Source of the DNA: Parvularia atlantis
Taxonomy: Eukaryota; Opisthokonta; Rotosphaerida
Direction: 5' to 3'
Assembly: GCA_943704415.1 (NCBI GenBank)
Contig: CALSCO010002237.1
Span: 1 to 64,000, forward strand
Length of the DNA stretch: 64,000 bases
How positions within the stretch are numbered: the first letter of the stretch is position 1; each line of letters starts with the position of its first letter. This document shows, piece by piece, positions 23,208 to 38,300 of this stretch. Under the pieces are notes generated by a model. That model did not search any database. It was not told the DNA's origin and saw only the letters and a program-made list of their open reading frames with translations. Both the position numbers and the translations under genes were made by a program.

Positions 23208-23766
23208 ATGTGCCGCACGTGCCTGCGCGAGGTGCAGCCTGACCGGGTGGGCGTGCGCCCGCGTCCGTTCGCGTAGCGTCGCGCGTGCTGACGGCGGGCG
23301 CAGGGCACGACCGTGTACGAGGGCGGCGCGTACTTTCTCAACTTTAAGGTGCGTGCGGGCGCGCCGATTTGGGCCGATTTGTGACGTGCGGGACGCGCCA
23401 AGGGCTGCGCGCAGTGCGGGCACAAGATGGTCAAGAACGTCGACAAGCGCGTCGAGGAGGGCGACGACGGCGAGGAGACGATCACGCTCGCGCGTGCGTG
23501 GGGGGCCGGCGAGCACGCCCGTGCCGATGCGCCGCGCGCAGACACGTGCGAGAGCTGCGCGCACGTCGTGTGCGAGCACCTGTACACGTTTCGCGTCGAG
23601 GACGGATACCAGGTGCGCGCGCGCGCGCTCCATGCGTCTCGCCGCACGCCGACGGCCGCTTTCGTGCGCGCAGGAGTTCAACATGACATGCGATCTGTGC
23701 GGGACGGGCGAGGACACGGCCAGCGTCGCCCCGACCGACTCGCGCAAGGTCACGCAGGTGTTCTGA
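23208..23766 (+). CDS. CHURC1: Churchill zinc-binding protein
   Basis: Small zinc protein known in animals as a transcriptional regulator; its role in protists is unknown. Exons 23208-23246, 23304-23348, 23403-23612 and 23674-23766 give 128 residues. The order of zinc ligands matches the family: [43 protein letters not shown] and [14 protein letters not shown], and the end VTQVF resembles the vertebrate TLLF. An insert of about 20 residues ([20 protein letters not shown]) lies in the middle. The second intron appears to end in AAG rather than CAG, because splicing at the next CAG would remove the conserved GCAQ. It is followed by a CA repeat, then the ligase gene on the other strand. Confidence 0.92.
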
Positions 23767-23773
23767 CCGCCGG

Positions 23774-23776
<3 letters not shown>

Positions 23777-23820
<44 letters not shown>
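23777..23820. repeat. (CA)22 dinucleotide repeat
   Basis: Lies between the stop codons of Churchill (+) and DNA ligase (-), followed by an A-rich run to about 23836. It fills most of the 82-base convergent spacer, so it is probably within both 3' UTRs. Confidence 0.95.
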
Positions 23821-23824
<4 letters not shown>

Positions 23825-23848
23825 AGAAAAAAAAAAGAACGAGCGTGC

Positions 23849-26800
23849 TCAGTAGTCGTCGTCGTCCTCGCCGGGCCCGGCCGACTTGGGCGCGTTGATG
23901 TTCTGCCGCCGGAACATGTCGGCGATCTGCACGGCGGTGGTCGCGTTCTCGGGCGTCTTGTCCTCGCGCACGCGGATGAAGCGCGGGAAGCGTAGCGAGA
24001 TGCCCTTGCTCGGGTCGACCTGCCGGGCGCATGAGGCGCGGTGCCGCGCGCGGGGGACTGCACGACACGCACCAGGCCGAGCGCGGCGCGGTGCACGGGC
24101 GAGATTGACAGGTCGGCCGCCTTGACCTCCCACACCTGCGACGGCTCGAACCACACGTCCGCGGCCACGCTGTCGCCGTACTTGTAGTACGACCGCGCCG
24201 TCAGCACGACCTTCTCCTTGAGCAGGGCAAAGTGCTGCTCGAGGTCGGCCTCGGAGAACCCCGTGCCGATCTGCGTCGACGTGAGCGTCTCCGAACGCAC
24301 AGACAGCACAGCACTTGCGCGCACCTTGCAGACCGACTGGTACTCCTCGTTCTCCTCGTCGTAGCACGCCAGCAGATACCCGCCGTACACGCCCGTGCGC
24401 TTGCCGCGCCCGTAGTACGCGCCAATGACGACGAGGTCGACGCTGGCACCCGCGCGCGTCAGCCGCCCTGCCAGACTGGCCGGTCGCCCGCGCGCGCACC
24501 TGTCACCCATCGACCCCAGGTAGTCCTTCTTGACCTTGAGCCAGTTGCGTGAGCGCTTGGAGGGCTCGTACGTCGCCTCCTTGTCGAGCGTCTTGACCAT
24601 GAGTCCCTCGCAGTTGCCTGTGCGACGCTCCCAAGCTCAGCGCGCGGCTGGCCGACATGTGCATGCAGGCGCAGGCGCGGGCGCACCCTTAATCGAGTCG
24701 TCGAGCACGGTCTGGATCTCGTCGACCGTGGACGCATCGGCGTAGCGCGCAAAGTGGAACTGCCCCTCGATCTGTGCGCGGCCGCGTCGGGAGCCGTGCG
24801 CGTGCACCAGCGCGCACGCGCACGCACCTCCTGGAAGTGCTCGTGCAGGAGCTGGCGCCGCGTCCGCAGCGGCTCGCGGATGAGCGGTCGCCCGTTGAGG
24901 AAGAGCAGATCAAACGCAAACAGGCAGACCTGCACCTTCACGTCCTCCGAGTTGACGTCCTGCGCGGGCGTCAGCGCGACGGAGGCAGGCGACATCGCGC
25001 TCGTCGGCCGCACCTTGCGCTTGCGCGTGCTCAGCACCTGGAACGGCAGGATGTGCTTCTCGACGCGGTCCCAGGCCACAGCCTCGCAGTCGAGGATGAA
25101 CGAGCGCACGTCGTCCTTGGGCGCCTGGGCGCGAGCGGGCTGTCAGCCGCGCCGAGCGTGCACAGAGCGCACAAGCCCGTGCCTTGCCCAGCCGCTCGAC
25201 GAGGTCCGGGTACTTGAGCGTCAGGTTCTCGAGGTTGCGGCTGTAGATGAGCACGCGGCCGTCGTCCATCTTGTGGATCTGCGGGCGCCTGCGCGTCAGC
25301 CTGCCGTGTGCCCACCGTCCCACGTAGCGTGTTTTTTTTTTTGCCTGGTTGCGCTCGCCGTCGTACTTGTACTCGCACGTGAACTCGAGGTGCTCAAACC
25401 GGTCGAGCACCTCCGACAGGCTCTTGGTCGGGTGCGCGAGCATGGGCTTGACAGGGATGCCTGCACGGCGCGGCGCGTTGGCCCGGCGACAATCAGCACG
25501 ACGGCACGCGCGCACCGGGCGTGAGGTGGCACAGCGACGGCAGCTCCTCGAGCCCGTTCGGCAGCAGCAGCGCCGGCACCAGTTTGTCGTAGTTGGGCAG
25601 TTCGCTGCGCCGGGGCGCTGAGCTGCAGCGGCGTGCGTGCGGCAGACGGAGCGCGCACCTGTACACCTGCTTGACCGTCTGCACCGCCTCCTGCACGCGC
25701 GCGCCCAGCTTCTCGTTCTTCTCGAGCGTGACTGCCTGCGACGGCATGTACTTTTTGCTAATGGTGCAGGCCTGCGCAAGTCGCATCGCTAAGCCTGCGC
25801 GCATGCGCAAAAGACAAGGCCACGCGCCTGGGCGAGGGCCACAAGCACCGACTGCTCCGCCAGGCCGATGCGCATCTTGCCCTCGAGTGACCTGCGGCGC
25901 GCGCACGGGTGAGGCGTGCGTCTCGGCCGCAGCCCGCACGAGCGCGCACCGGATCAGGTACTTGGGCTCGTTGCCACGGCACGCGACGAGCAGCGTCTGC
26001 CGCAACGGCGTGAGCTGTGCGCAACCAACACACACCGAGCGCGCACCTGGATCTTCTCGACCTTCTTCTGCATCGACTGGCTACCCGAGATGAGCGCGAT
26101 CTCCTTCAACGTCCTGTACACCTGGCGCACGGACAGCTTGGCTGGCGCAAACATCGTCTTCTGGTTTGAGCGTGACGACTGGCGCAGGCTCACGGGGTTC
26201 ATCGCCGGGCACCGCACGCTCGCGGGTACGCACCTGCGCGATCTCGCCGAGGTCGCCCACGCTCTCGTAGTCGGTCTTGATGCACTGGAGTGTGCGCCCG
26301 GTCGCGTTCGAGATGGCCTTCATCAGCAGCGACTCGCCGATGCCGAGCTCGATGCCCTCGTACTCTGGTGCGAGCTGCGGGTGCGCAGTCGTCATGAGCG
26401 AGTGGCAGCGCACGCCGCACGCCGCACGTCACGTACCCGGTTCACGCACAGGTACACGGTCGGCAGCAGGTCCTCGGGCGTGCGGTCGATGACGAGCCGA
26501 AAGAAGTCACTCAGGATCTCGACGATCTTGAGCCTGTGCGCGCGGCTGAGCAGCAGCAGGTGCACGCCCGCTGCGCTGCGCACCGCTTCGTCGTGCCCTC
26601 GATCGCCTCGAACGTCTTGGCCAGCGCCTCGTACGGCACCCTGCGCGCCGCGAGCGTCGTCAGCGTCGACGTCAAATGCAGGCCAACGCGCACTTGTCGC
26701 CCTTGGCCCAGGCGGCATCGCCGGGCGCGGCAGCAGCTGGTGCCCCCGCGGCGTCTGCGTTGGCATCGGCATCGGCCGCGTCCCCGGCAGCAGACGGCGC

Positions 26801-27328
26801 GGTGTCGTCCTCGGCGGTGGGCGGCGCGGAGACGACGGCCTTCGCGGGCGACCAGCGGATCGGCCCCTTGCCCGCGGCGGGCTTCGCCGGCGAAGCCTCG
26901 GGCTCGGGCTCCTCCGTGTCGGACGAGACGACGGCCTTGCGCACACGCTTGCGTGGCCGCACGTCGTCTGCGCGCCGTGTGAGCGCCACGGTGAACGAGC
27001 GCGTCGAGGTGCGCGCCGCACCGTCCTCGTCGTCGTCGTCGTCGCCGTCGTCCTTGGCCGTCACGGCGGCCACGGCCGGTGGCGCGGCCGTGGCCGCAGC
27101 GGGAGGCGCGGCGACGGCCTTGGGCTTGCCGAAGAAGGCGCTGCACGTCGTCTCGCCGTCAGACCGCTGCAGCGCCCCGCGGGCCGCGCGCACGCCGTAC
27201 GCGAGCGTCTGCTGCTTCTTGCTGCTGCTGTTGCTAACGGCGGCGGTGGCGGTGGCCATGGCGGGCGGTGCGGTGCGTGGCGCGGCGACGACGGCGAGGC
27301 GGGGCAAGGCAGACGCAGCACGACGCAT
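23849..27328 (-). CDS. LIG1: Replicative ATP-dependent DNA ligase (ligase I type), possible mitochondrial and nuclear starts
   Basis: Joins nicks in replication and repair. From ATG 27259 the protein begins [17 protein letters not shown]; removal of the first intron gives QQTLAAFF, a canonical PCNA-interacting box. A disordered acidic/basic region follows, then the DNA-binding domain ([40 protein letters not shown]). The nucleotidyltransferase domain has the adenylated lysine in [25 protein letters not shown] and [11 protein letters not shown], then [12 protein letters not shown] and the OB fold ([32 protein letters not shown]). It ends [15 protein letters not shown]. About 14 introns. An in-frame upstream ATG at 27328 adds an Arg/Ala-rich, acid-free 23-residue leader that looks like a mitochondrial presequence. 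LSm5 ends 77 bases upstream. Confidence 0.93.
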
Positions 27329-27405
27329 GCGCGACCGTGAACCGAAATCGCGCGCCAAAAGCAAGACACACACAGCACGTCTCACTCAGTACGCTCGCTG
27401 TGTGC

Positions 27406-28089
27406 TCACGCCTGCGGACCCCTGTGTGCGCGTGTGCGTGTGTCGCGGTGAGTGCGATCAGCGCTATGCGGGCACGGGCGTGGTCGCACGCACTCGCCGC
27501 CGGGGATGAGCTGCGCGGCGGCCCGATGTCAGTGGCCCGTCCGCGCACCCGCACCGAGCGCAGCGCACCATGCAGATCTGATTGCCGTTGAGCAGGATCT
27601 GCTCGAGCCGCGTGACCTTGCGCCCGGCCGACGTCGTCTCGCTGCGCGTCATGCGACGGGCGTCAGCGGTCGATCGGGGCGCAACCGGACGACGCACTAC
27701 TCGACCACGTCCTCCAGCACCATGTCTGCGGCGCGCGCACCGCGGCCGTCAGCAACGAGCACGGCGCACGCGCGCACCAGCCCGCGGGGCACGTACTGAC
27801 ATACTCGTCGAAGCCGAGCAGTGTCCCGACGATCTCCTTCTCGGACTTCATCACGATCCTGCGCGCCCGCACACGCCCCACCCGCATCCCCGCCGCCAAT
27901 CAGTCCGCCACGCCCCACGGCGCACGCGGCATCGCCCCCTCGGTGGGCCCGCACCAGATGCGCGACCCGATGCACTTGTCGACGAGCTCTGCGTCGCGCG
28001 GGGCGCGGGGCGTCAGAGCACATCGCGAGCACGCGACTGCGCCGCGCACCGAGCGGGAGCAGCGCCGCGGGTGCGGCCTTCGTTGCCAT
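27406..28089 (-). CDS. LSM5: U6 snRNA-associated Sm-like protein LSm5
   Basis: Subunit of the Lsm1-7 (mRNA decay) and Lsm2-8 (U6 snRNP) rings. Splicing five GTGCG-type introns yields 89 residues colinear with human LSm5: LPLELVDKCIGSRI, IVMKSEKEIVGTLLGFDEYV, NMVLEDVVEYETTSAGRK, the Sm2 motif ILLNGNQICMLIPGG, and the end GEGPQA (human GEGPEV). The last exon is tiny, and the family-typical end is recovered only by splicing inside the final glutamate codon. The start at 28089 gives MATKAAPAALLPLEL. It is head to head with METTL26, 133 bases between ATGs. Confidence 0.95.
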
Positions 28090-28123
28090 GCGTGTGCTCG
28101 CGGGTGCGGGCGCTGGGTGTACT

Positions 28124-28164
28124 GCGAGGCGAGGCGAGGCGAGGCGAGGCGAGGCGAGGCGAGA
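28124..28164. repeat. Pentanucleotide repeat (gcgag), about 8 copies
   Basis: Perfect tandem of the 5-base unit in the 133-base spacer between LSm5 (-) and METTL26 (+), so it occupies a third of the presumed shared promoter. The repeat could alter promoter spacing by slippage; this is inference. Confidence 0.9.
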
Positions 28165-28222
28165 GCGCATCAGCCTCCGCCACCATCACCAGCGCGTGGC
28201 ACTCACATCACGCAAAGTCGCC

Positions 28223-29097
28223 ATGTCCGCCATCCCCTACATGGAGCCCGGTGGCGCGGTCTCGCCCGCGTCGCACAAGCTGTACTACGCCGTGGCCGAG
28301 CGCAACGGGCCCGTCATCCTCGAGCGCCTGCGCGAGCTGCTGCCAGAGCCCGTGGCCGGCGTACGCGCCTGTGCATCGTTGTCGAGTGCACGCACTCACG
28401 TTGGGCGCAGACGCTCGACGTGCTCGAGATTGGCTCCGGGTCGGGGCAGCACGTGACGATGTTTGCGCGCGGCCTGCCGCACACGCGCTGGCAGCCGACG
28501 GACGTGGAGGACGTGGCGCTGGCGAGGCACGTGTGGATCGATCACCCGCACGCGCTGCTGACCGTTCGCGGCAGCGTCCGCGAGTACGTGCGCGAGGCCG
28601 GGCTGGAGGCGCGCGTGCACGAGCCGCTGCTCCTTGACGGCGCGCGCGACTTTGCCGAGCAGCTGGGTGGGCGCCAGTTTGACGCGATGCTCGCGGTCAA
28701 CGTCGTGCACATCGTCCCGTGGGAGGTCGCGGTGGGTCTGATCCGGGTGCGCGGCCCCGCTGCCTCGGGGTGGGCTGGGTGCTGACGTGCTCGCAGGGCG
28801 CGGCCAACGTGCTCCGCCCGGGCGGCTTGCTGCTGTTCTACGGCAGCTTTGCGCGCGACGGCGTGCTCGAGCCCGAGAGCAACGTCAAGTTCGACGCAGA
28901 CCTGCGGCAGCGGTGCGTACCCAATCGTGCGCGGCGCGCGTCGGCTGAGCAGCCGCGGGCGCAGCAACCCGGCGTGGGGCGTGCGTGACACGCGCGACCT
29001 CGCCGCCGAGGCGACGCGCCACGGCCTCGAGATGAGCGCCGTGCACGCGATGCCCAACAACAACTTTGTGGTGCAGATCGTGCAGCGCAGGTCGTGA
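28223..29097 (+). CDS. METTL26: METTL26/UPF0585 family SAM-dependent methyltransferase-like protein
   Basis: Class I methyltransferase fold; substrate unknown in the family. Exons 28223-28360, 28411-28731, 28797-28912 and 28965-29097 give 235 residues. N-terminal PASHKLYYAVAERNGPVIL is typical of the DUF938 family. SAM-binding motif I is DVLEIGSGSGQHV, followed by the acidic residues of motif II (WQPTDVED), FDAMLAVNVVHIVPW (motif IV) and VLRPGGLLLFYGSF (post-motif). The C-terminus NPAWGVRD and ends in MPNNNFVVQIVQRRS, also family-like. Phase closes throughout. Confidence 0.92.
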
Positions 29098-29215
29098 GCG
29101 TGTCAGCATGGGTCGCACAGCGAACCGGCGCAGCCGCCAAAAAAGGGGTCGAGCACACGGAATGGAGGAGTGGTTGGGAACGAGGTCATACAAGAGCAGC
29201 CCTGGCCGGCGCCGC

Positions 29216-33253
<4,038 letters not shown>

Positions 33254-33260
33254 GCCGTGT

Positions 33261-35082
33261 TCAGTCACTGGCCTCGCGCACAAACAAGTACACACCGGGG
33301 CTTGTGGCCATCTGCTCCTCGAGCCGCAGCCCCGTCCGCTGCATCACGGCCCGCGCGCCGTTCGTCGTCACGCTCGTGCTCCACAGCCGCAGCGCCTGCA
33401 GCTCCCGCAGCTCGCCGATGTGCGCGAGGGCCGCGTCGGCTGCGTCAGCGAAGGCGTCAGCACGGTGCAGCAAGGTCACGCGGCGCAACTGATGTCACGG
33501 TGGCCGAGGTCGACCGACCGCAGCGTGTGCGGGAGCGACGTGCCGCTGCAGAGCAGCAGCACGCCCTGGTTGTCGATGCCGCGACACCCCGTGACTGCGC
33601 GCGCCAGTGCACTCAGGGCGGCCCGCGCGACATGCGGTATGCGGGCCACGCACACTTGAGCACCGACAGGCGCGGCAAGTTGTCGAGCGCGGCGAGGAAG
33701 AGCGTCGTGACGGCCGTGTAGCTGAAGAACAGCGACTCGAGCTGCTGCAGCGCCGGCAGGACGTCGGTGGCTGCCCGTGCGTGTGAGCGAACGCTGCGCA
33801 CGGGCTCAAGGGCGCTCGCACCAAAACTGTCCGTGACGCGCGTCTTCGAAAGGTCGAGGTAGCGCTGCAAGGCGTGCGCGCGCGTCAGGTGCGACAGCCG
33901 CAGGCACGAGCGCACCAGCTTTGTGAGCGACGCCAGCGCCGCCGCGCCGTAGTCGGTCAGCTCGGTCGCCGTGAACAAGTTGAGGTGCGTAAGCTCGGTC
34001 AGGCGCGCGAGGTGCAGCGCTTGCTGCAGCGTGCGTGTGAGCGCCAGGGTGCGTGGCCGGGCGGTGCACACCGTCGACGTGAAGCCGGCCGAGATGGACA
34101 GGTCCAGTCGCGTCAGCCGCGGCAGGCCCTCGAGGAACGCAAAGTCCGTCAGCGCGTGGTTGAACGACAGATCGAGGTGCTCAAGCGACCCGCCGAGGCT
34201 CTGCAGCGCAGCGCCGGCCGCGTTGTCGATGCGCACGCTCGCCAGCTGCAGCGAGGTGAACGCGCGCGGCCGGCCGCCGTCGTCGTCGAGCGGAGCCGGC
34301 TCGTCGTCTTCCGCGCTCTTCTCCGCCGGCAGCAGCGGTGGCGGCGGCGGTGCAGGCGGTGCGTGGGTCGCGGCGGCCTCGTACTCCTCCTCAGTGAGCA
34401 TCGCCAGAATGCGCGACAGCGCCGTCGGGACCTCGGGCAGCGCCGGCGGCCGGCCGAGGAGCAACCTGCAAACGCCGTGGGTTGTCACGGCCGTGCCTGA
34501 GAGGCTCACGTCGGCGAGGTGCGGCGCAGCGCGGAGCATCGCCGCGGTGGCGTCGCCGACGCGCGTGCCGCTGAGGTAGACGAGGTGCAAGTTCGGGCAG
34601 CGCGCAAGCGGGGCCACGCCGCAGTCGCTAATGAGCTTGCACCGGTCGAGCATGCAGGCGCGCAGCGTGCGGCGCACGTGGCGCAGAATCGCCGCGACGT
34701 CGTCATCCTTGACCAGGTACACGTGCGACAGGTCGAGGTGCGTCAGCTGCGCGAACGCCGGCGGCCGCAGCACATCGATCCACGCGCCGACGTCGCCGGT
34801 GTAGGCCACGCACAGCGCCGACGCCGCCGATCCGCGCAGGCGCTGCAGCACCGCGCGCGTGAGGCACCCGCGCCGGTGGCAGTGCGCGAGCAGCAGATCG
34901 GCGACCTCGACCGGCACAGTGCTGAGCCGCGCGGCGGTGGCGGGCGGCACGGCGTCGTCGCGCAGCATCCGCTCGAGCACACGCAGGCAGCACGCCGCGA
35001 GCGTTCGCGGCGCCACCGCGCGCCCCGGCGCCGTCCCGCCCTCGCCGAGGCCGAGTGGGTGCGATCGCTGGCTCGCCGCCAT
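33261..35082 (-). CDS. Leucine-rich repeat protein (RNI-like)
   Basis: Probable protein-protein adaptor. The start at 35082 gives MAASQRSHPLGLGEGG. An N-terminal helical part (VPVEVADLLLAHCHRRG) resembles the region before LRRs in AMN1/F-box-like proteins, though no F-box is clear. LRRs follow: LTHLDLSHVYLVKDDDV, DRCKLISDCGVAPLARCPNL, HLVYLSGTRVGD, LADVSLSGTAVT, a Pro/Ala insert of about 45 residues, LEHLDLSFNHALTDFAFLEG, LTRLDLSISA, LTHLNLFTATELTDYG, DLSKTRVTDS and more to LQALRLWSTSVTTNGA. It ends SPGVYLFVREASD. At least four introns lie between 33480 and 34060. Confidence 0.8.
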
Positions 35083-35377
35083 GCACTTGTCGTGATGAGA
35101 TCGGCTGTCAGACTTCCCGACGTTCCAAGAAGCGGCTGCGACGCGCGGGCTGCGTGCGCGCTGCGCGCCGGGCGGAGGAGGGCGGTTGCGGTGGGCGACA
35201 CGGACTGGCCGCAGTGAGGGGCGGTGGCAGTGGCACGTGCGCGGCCACGAGCGCTGTGGGGGTGGCCGTTCCCACAGCCCGCCCGGCGTCACGCCTTCGT
35301 CAAGCGCGCGCACCAGCAACGGGCACTTATTGAGCACCCCCGCTCCGCGCCAGGTGCAGGCGCCGCTAGCCGGCCGC
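35083..35377. promoter_or_regulatory. 295-base divergent spacer (LRR / P4-ATPase)
   Basis: Region between ATGs at 35082 (-) and 35378 (+). No gene, RNA motif or repeat is visible; it should contain both promoters and 5' UTRs. Confidence 0.4.
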
Positions 35378-38300
35378 ATGGACATGGACGCAGCCGCAGC
35401 GCCCGCGGGCGACGCCGTCGTCGCCAGCACCGCCGCGCTCAACAACGAGGCCGACGAGCAGCCGCCGCGCGCCAACGCGTCAGTCAACGCGGGATCGACC
35501 GTGTGGCGCAAGCGCAAGTGTACGCACCCGCGCGGGCGGCGTACGGGCGCGCCTGGCTGATCGGCCGCGCGCAGCCGGCGCGTCTGTCGACATTGAGCGT
35601 CCCGGCGACGGCGCGGGGCAGACGGCGAGCAAGTGGCGCTGGCCGTGGCAGGGGCAGGCGCGCGACAACCGCGCCGGTGCGTCGCGGCGGACGGCGCCGT
35701 GGGCTTGCGTGTGTTGCTGAAGCGCGCACGTTGCGGTGCGCACAGGCAAGAGCAGGACGCTGTACTACAACACGCCAGCGGTGCGCGCCTCGTGCTCGCA
35801 CACGAGGCACGCGATCTGACGTGCACACGTGCGCACAGCCGCCCGGCCTGCCGCCGCGGTACCCGACCAACGGGATCAGGTGCTGCGACGCACGCACACG
35901 CGCGCGCAGTCGCGCTGAGCAGCGTGCGCGCGCGCGTGCGCGTGCAGCACGACCAAGTACTCGATCATCACGTTCCTGCCCAAGAACCTGTTTGAGCAGT
36001 TCCGGCGCGTGGCCAACGCCTACTTTGTGCTCATGTTCATCCTCCAGACCATCCCGATCGTGCAGGCGTGGCCGGTGACGGTGGTGCGTAGCGGGCAGTG
36101 CGCGCTAGCGTGGCAGCGCTTAGAGCGTGTGCGCGCGGTAGTCATTCGTGCCGATCATGATCGTGCTTGGTGTGTCGGCCATCAAGGTGGCACGGCGCCC
36201 TTTGCTGCATAGTGCAGCCCTGACGCGTGTGTGCACAGGACGCGCTCGAGGACATCAACCGCTTCCGCTCGGACCTGCAGCAGAACCAGCAGACGTGCAC
36301 GGCGCTGCGCGAGGGAGACTGGAAGGCCGTGCGGTGGTCAGACGTGACCGTGGGCGACTTTGTGCGCCTGACGAAGAACGAGGTCGTGCCGGCCGATATG
36401 GTCATCATTGCGTCGTTTGAGGACGAGGGCCTGTGCTTCATCGAGACCAAGAACCTCGACGGTGAGACCAACCTCAAGGTCAAGCGCGGGATTAAGGCGC
36501 TCGAGACGTACCGGCACCACCAAGACGTGGCTGCGTACGTGCTGCGCTTTGCGATCGTGGGCTTGCGCACGGGTCGCTCACGCCCGGCCCCGCGCCCGGC
36601 AGCCTCAAGATGACGATCGAGGTTGACCAGCCCGTAGGCGACCTGTACCGGTTCGCGGGCTCGCTCACGCACGAGGACACGTACAACGGCGGCGCCGCCA
36701 CGACGCACGCGCTCACGATTGACAATCTGCTGCCGCGCGGCTGCGTGCTGCGCAACTGCAAGGTCGGGCTGTGTCTGTGTTGCAAGAAGGGGCTGACGCG
36801 CCCGCCCGCCAGTTTATCATCGGCGCCGTCGTCTGCACCGGCAGCGACACCAAGGTCATGCTCAACGCCGGTCGCACGCCGTCCAAGCGCACCAAGATCG
36901 AGAAGGTCATGAACGAGCAGGTGCGCCGTCGCCGGCGCAATACCCGCCGCGCGTGCTGCTGACGTGCCCGCAGATCCTCTTCATCTTCATCATTCAGGCA
37001 CTGTTTGCGGCCGGCTTTACCATTGGCACGTACTACTGGCGCCTCCGAGCCGAGCGCGAGCTGCCGCAGTACTTTGACGCGGCGTTCCAGCCGGTTGACA
37101 ACCGTCTGCTGTCATTCACCAACTTTTGGTGCGCAGCGGCGCTTGCGCTGCACGGGCTGTGCTTACGCCGCGCGCGCGGCGCCAGGACGCTGCTCGTCAT
37201 CTCGCAGAACCTCATTCCGATCGCGCTGTACGCGAGCTTCGAGTTTGTCAAGCTGTTCCAGGTGCGTCCTTTGGTGCAGCACCGTCGCGGCGCCAACACG
37301 TGCTGCTGTGCGGCAGGCCTACTTCATCAACGAGGACGCTGACATGTACAACGAGAGCATGGACCAGCGCTGTGTCCCGCGCTCGTGGAACCTGAGCGAC
37401 GAGCTCGGTGCGCTCGTGGTGGCCATCGCTGTCCGTTTGTGCTGATAGCGATCGTGCCTGCTCCTGCTCAGGCCAGATAGAGTACATCTTTACCGACAAG
37501 ACGGGCACGCTCACGAGCAACGTCATGCGCTTCAACCAGTGCAGCATCAACGGCTTTGTGTTTGGGCGGGTGCGGGCCGGCTGTGGCTGCGCGTTGTGCG
37601 GCGTGCTGACGGCTGCGCGCAGGACCTACCCACAATGGACGCGCCGCGCGAGCACATGAGCCCGATTGCCGCGCCGCCGCGCCTCACCGAGCGCCGGGTG
37701 CGTGCCTGCGGCGGCGGACGCGCACGTTGCTGACCGAGGCTGGGCAGCAATCGTTCTCGCGCACGCTCTTCCGCCGCTACAGCAACACGAGCGGGCCGAA
37801 CGAGGACGAGGAGCAGATGCTCAAGCGCCACGTCACGTCGGAGGCCGTCGTCGAGTGCGCCACCGTGCACGCACCGCTGGCGTGGCGTAGACTGACGCCC
37901 GGTGTAGGAGCTGGCAGGCGATGCTGCAGTCTCTGCGTGAGTATCTCGGCACAGACACGTTCAAGTACTCGCAACCGACGTTTGACTTTTGCGACTCGAA
38001 CCTGCTGCGGTGCGCTGCGCGGCAATGTGCGCGGTGGCTGCGTCGCTGGCTCACGTGCGAGGCGAGCGCGCAGCTCTCTCATTCTTACCGCGGCAAAGCT
38101 CGGGCGCCCCGTGCTGAAGAAGAACGACATGATCGAGCAGTACAACCACGATGACCCGTCGGTGCGCGCGCGTGCGCACGTCCGCCCGTGCGATCGGCAA
38201 GCTGAGCAGCGCTCGGCGGGAGCAGTTTGCCGAGTCGACCAACATGTTTTTCCTCGTGATGGCGCTGTGCCACTCGACCGTTGCCGAGTACCCGGGCAAG

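Noticed and set aside
22599-24068. A 489-codon minus-strand frame crossing Churchill and the coiled-coil gene
   Set aside because: It runs through the CA repeat and antisense to Churchill exons; both flanking genes have well-supported models, so this is a shadow frame.
33613-35826. Extending the LRR protein upstream to 35826
   Set aside because: The longer frame overlaps the divergent P4-ATPase first exons and its added sequence is Arg/Ala/Pro noise; ATG 35082 starts the domain-like part.
36009-36212. Short separate ORFs inside the P4-ATPase region
   Set aside because: They are individual exons of the flippase read through adjacent introns, not separate genes.
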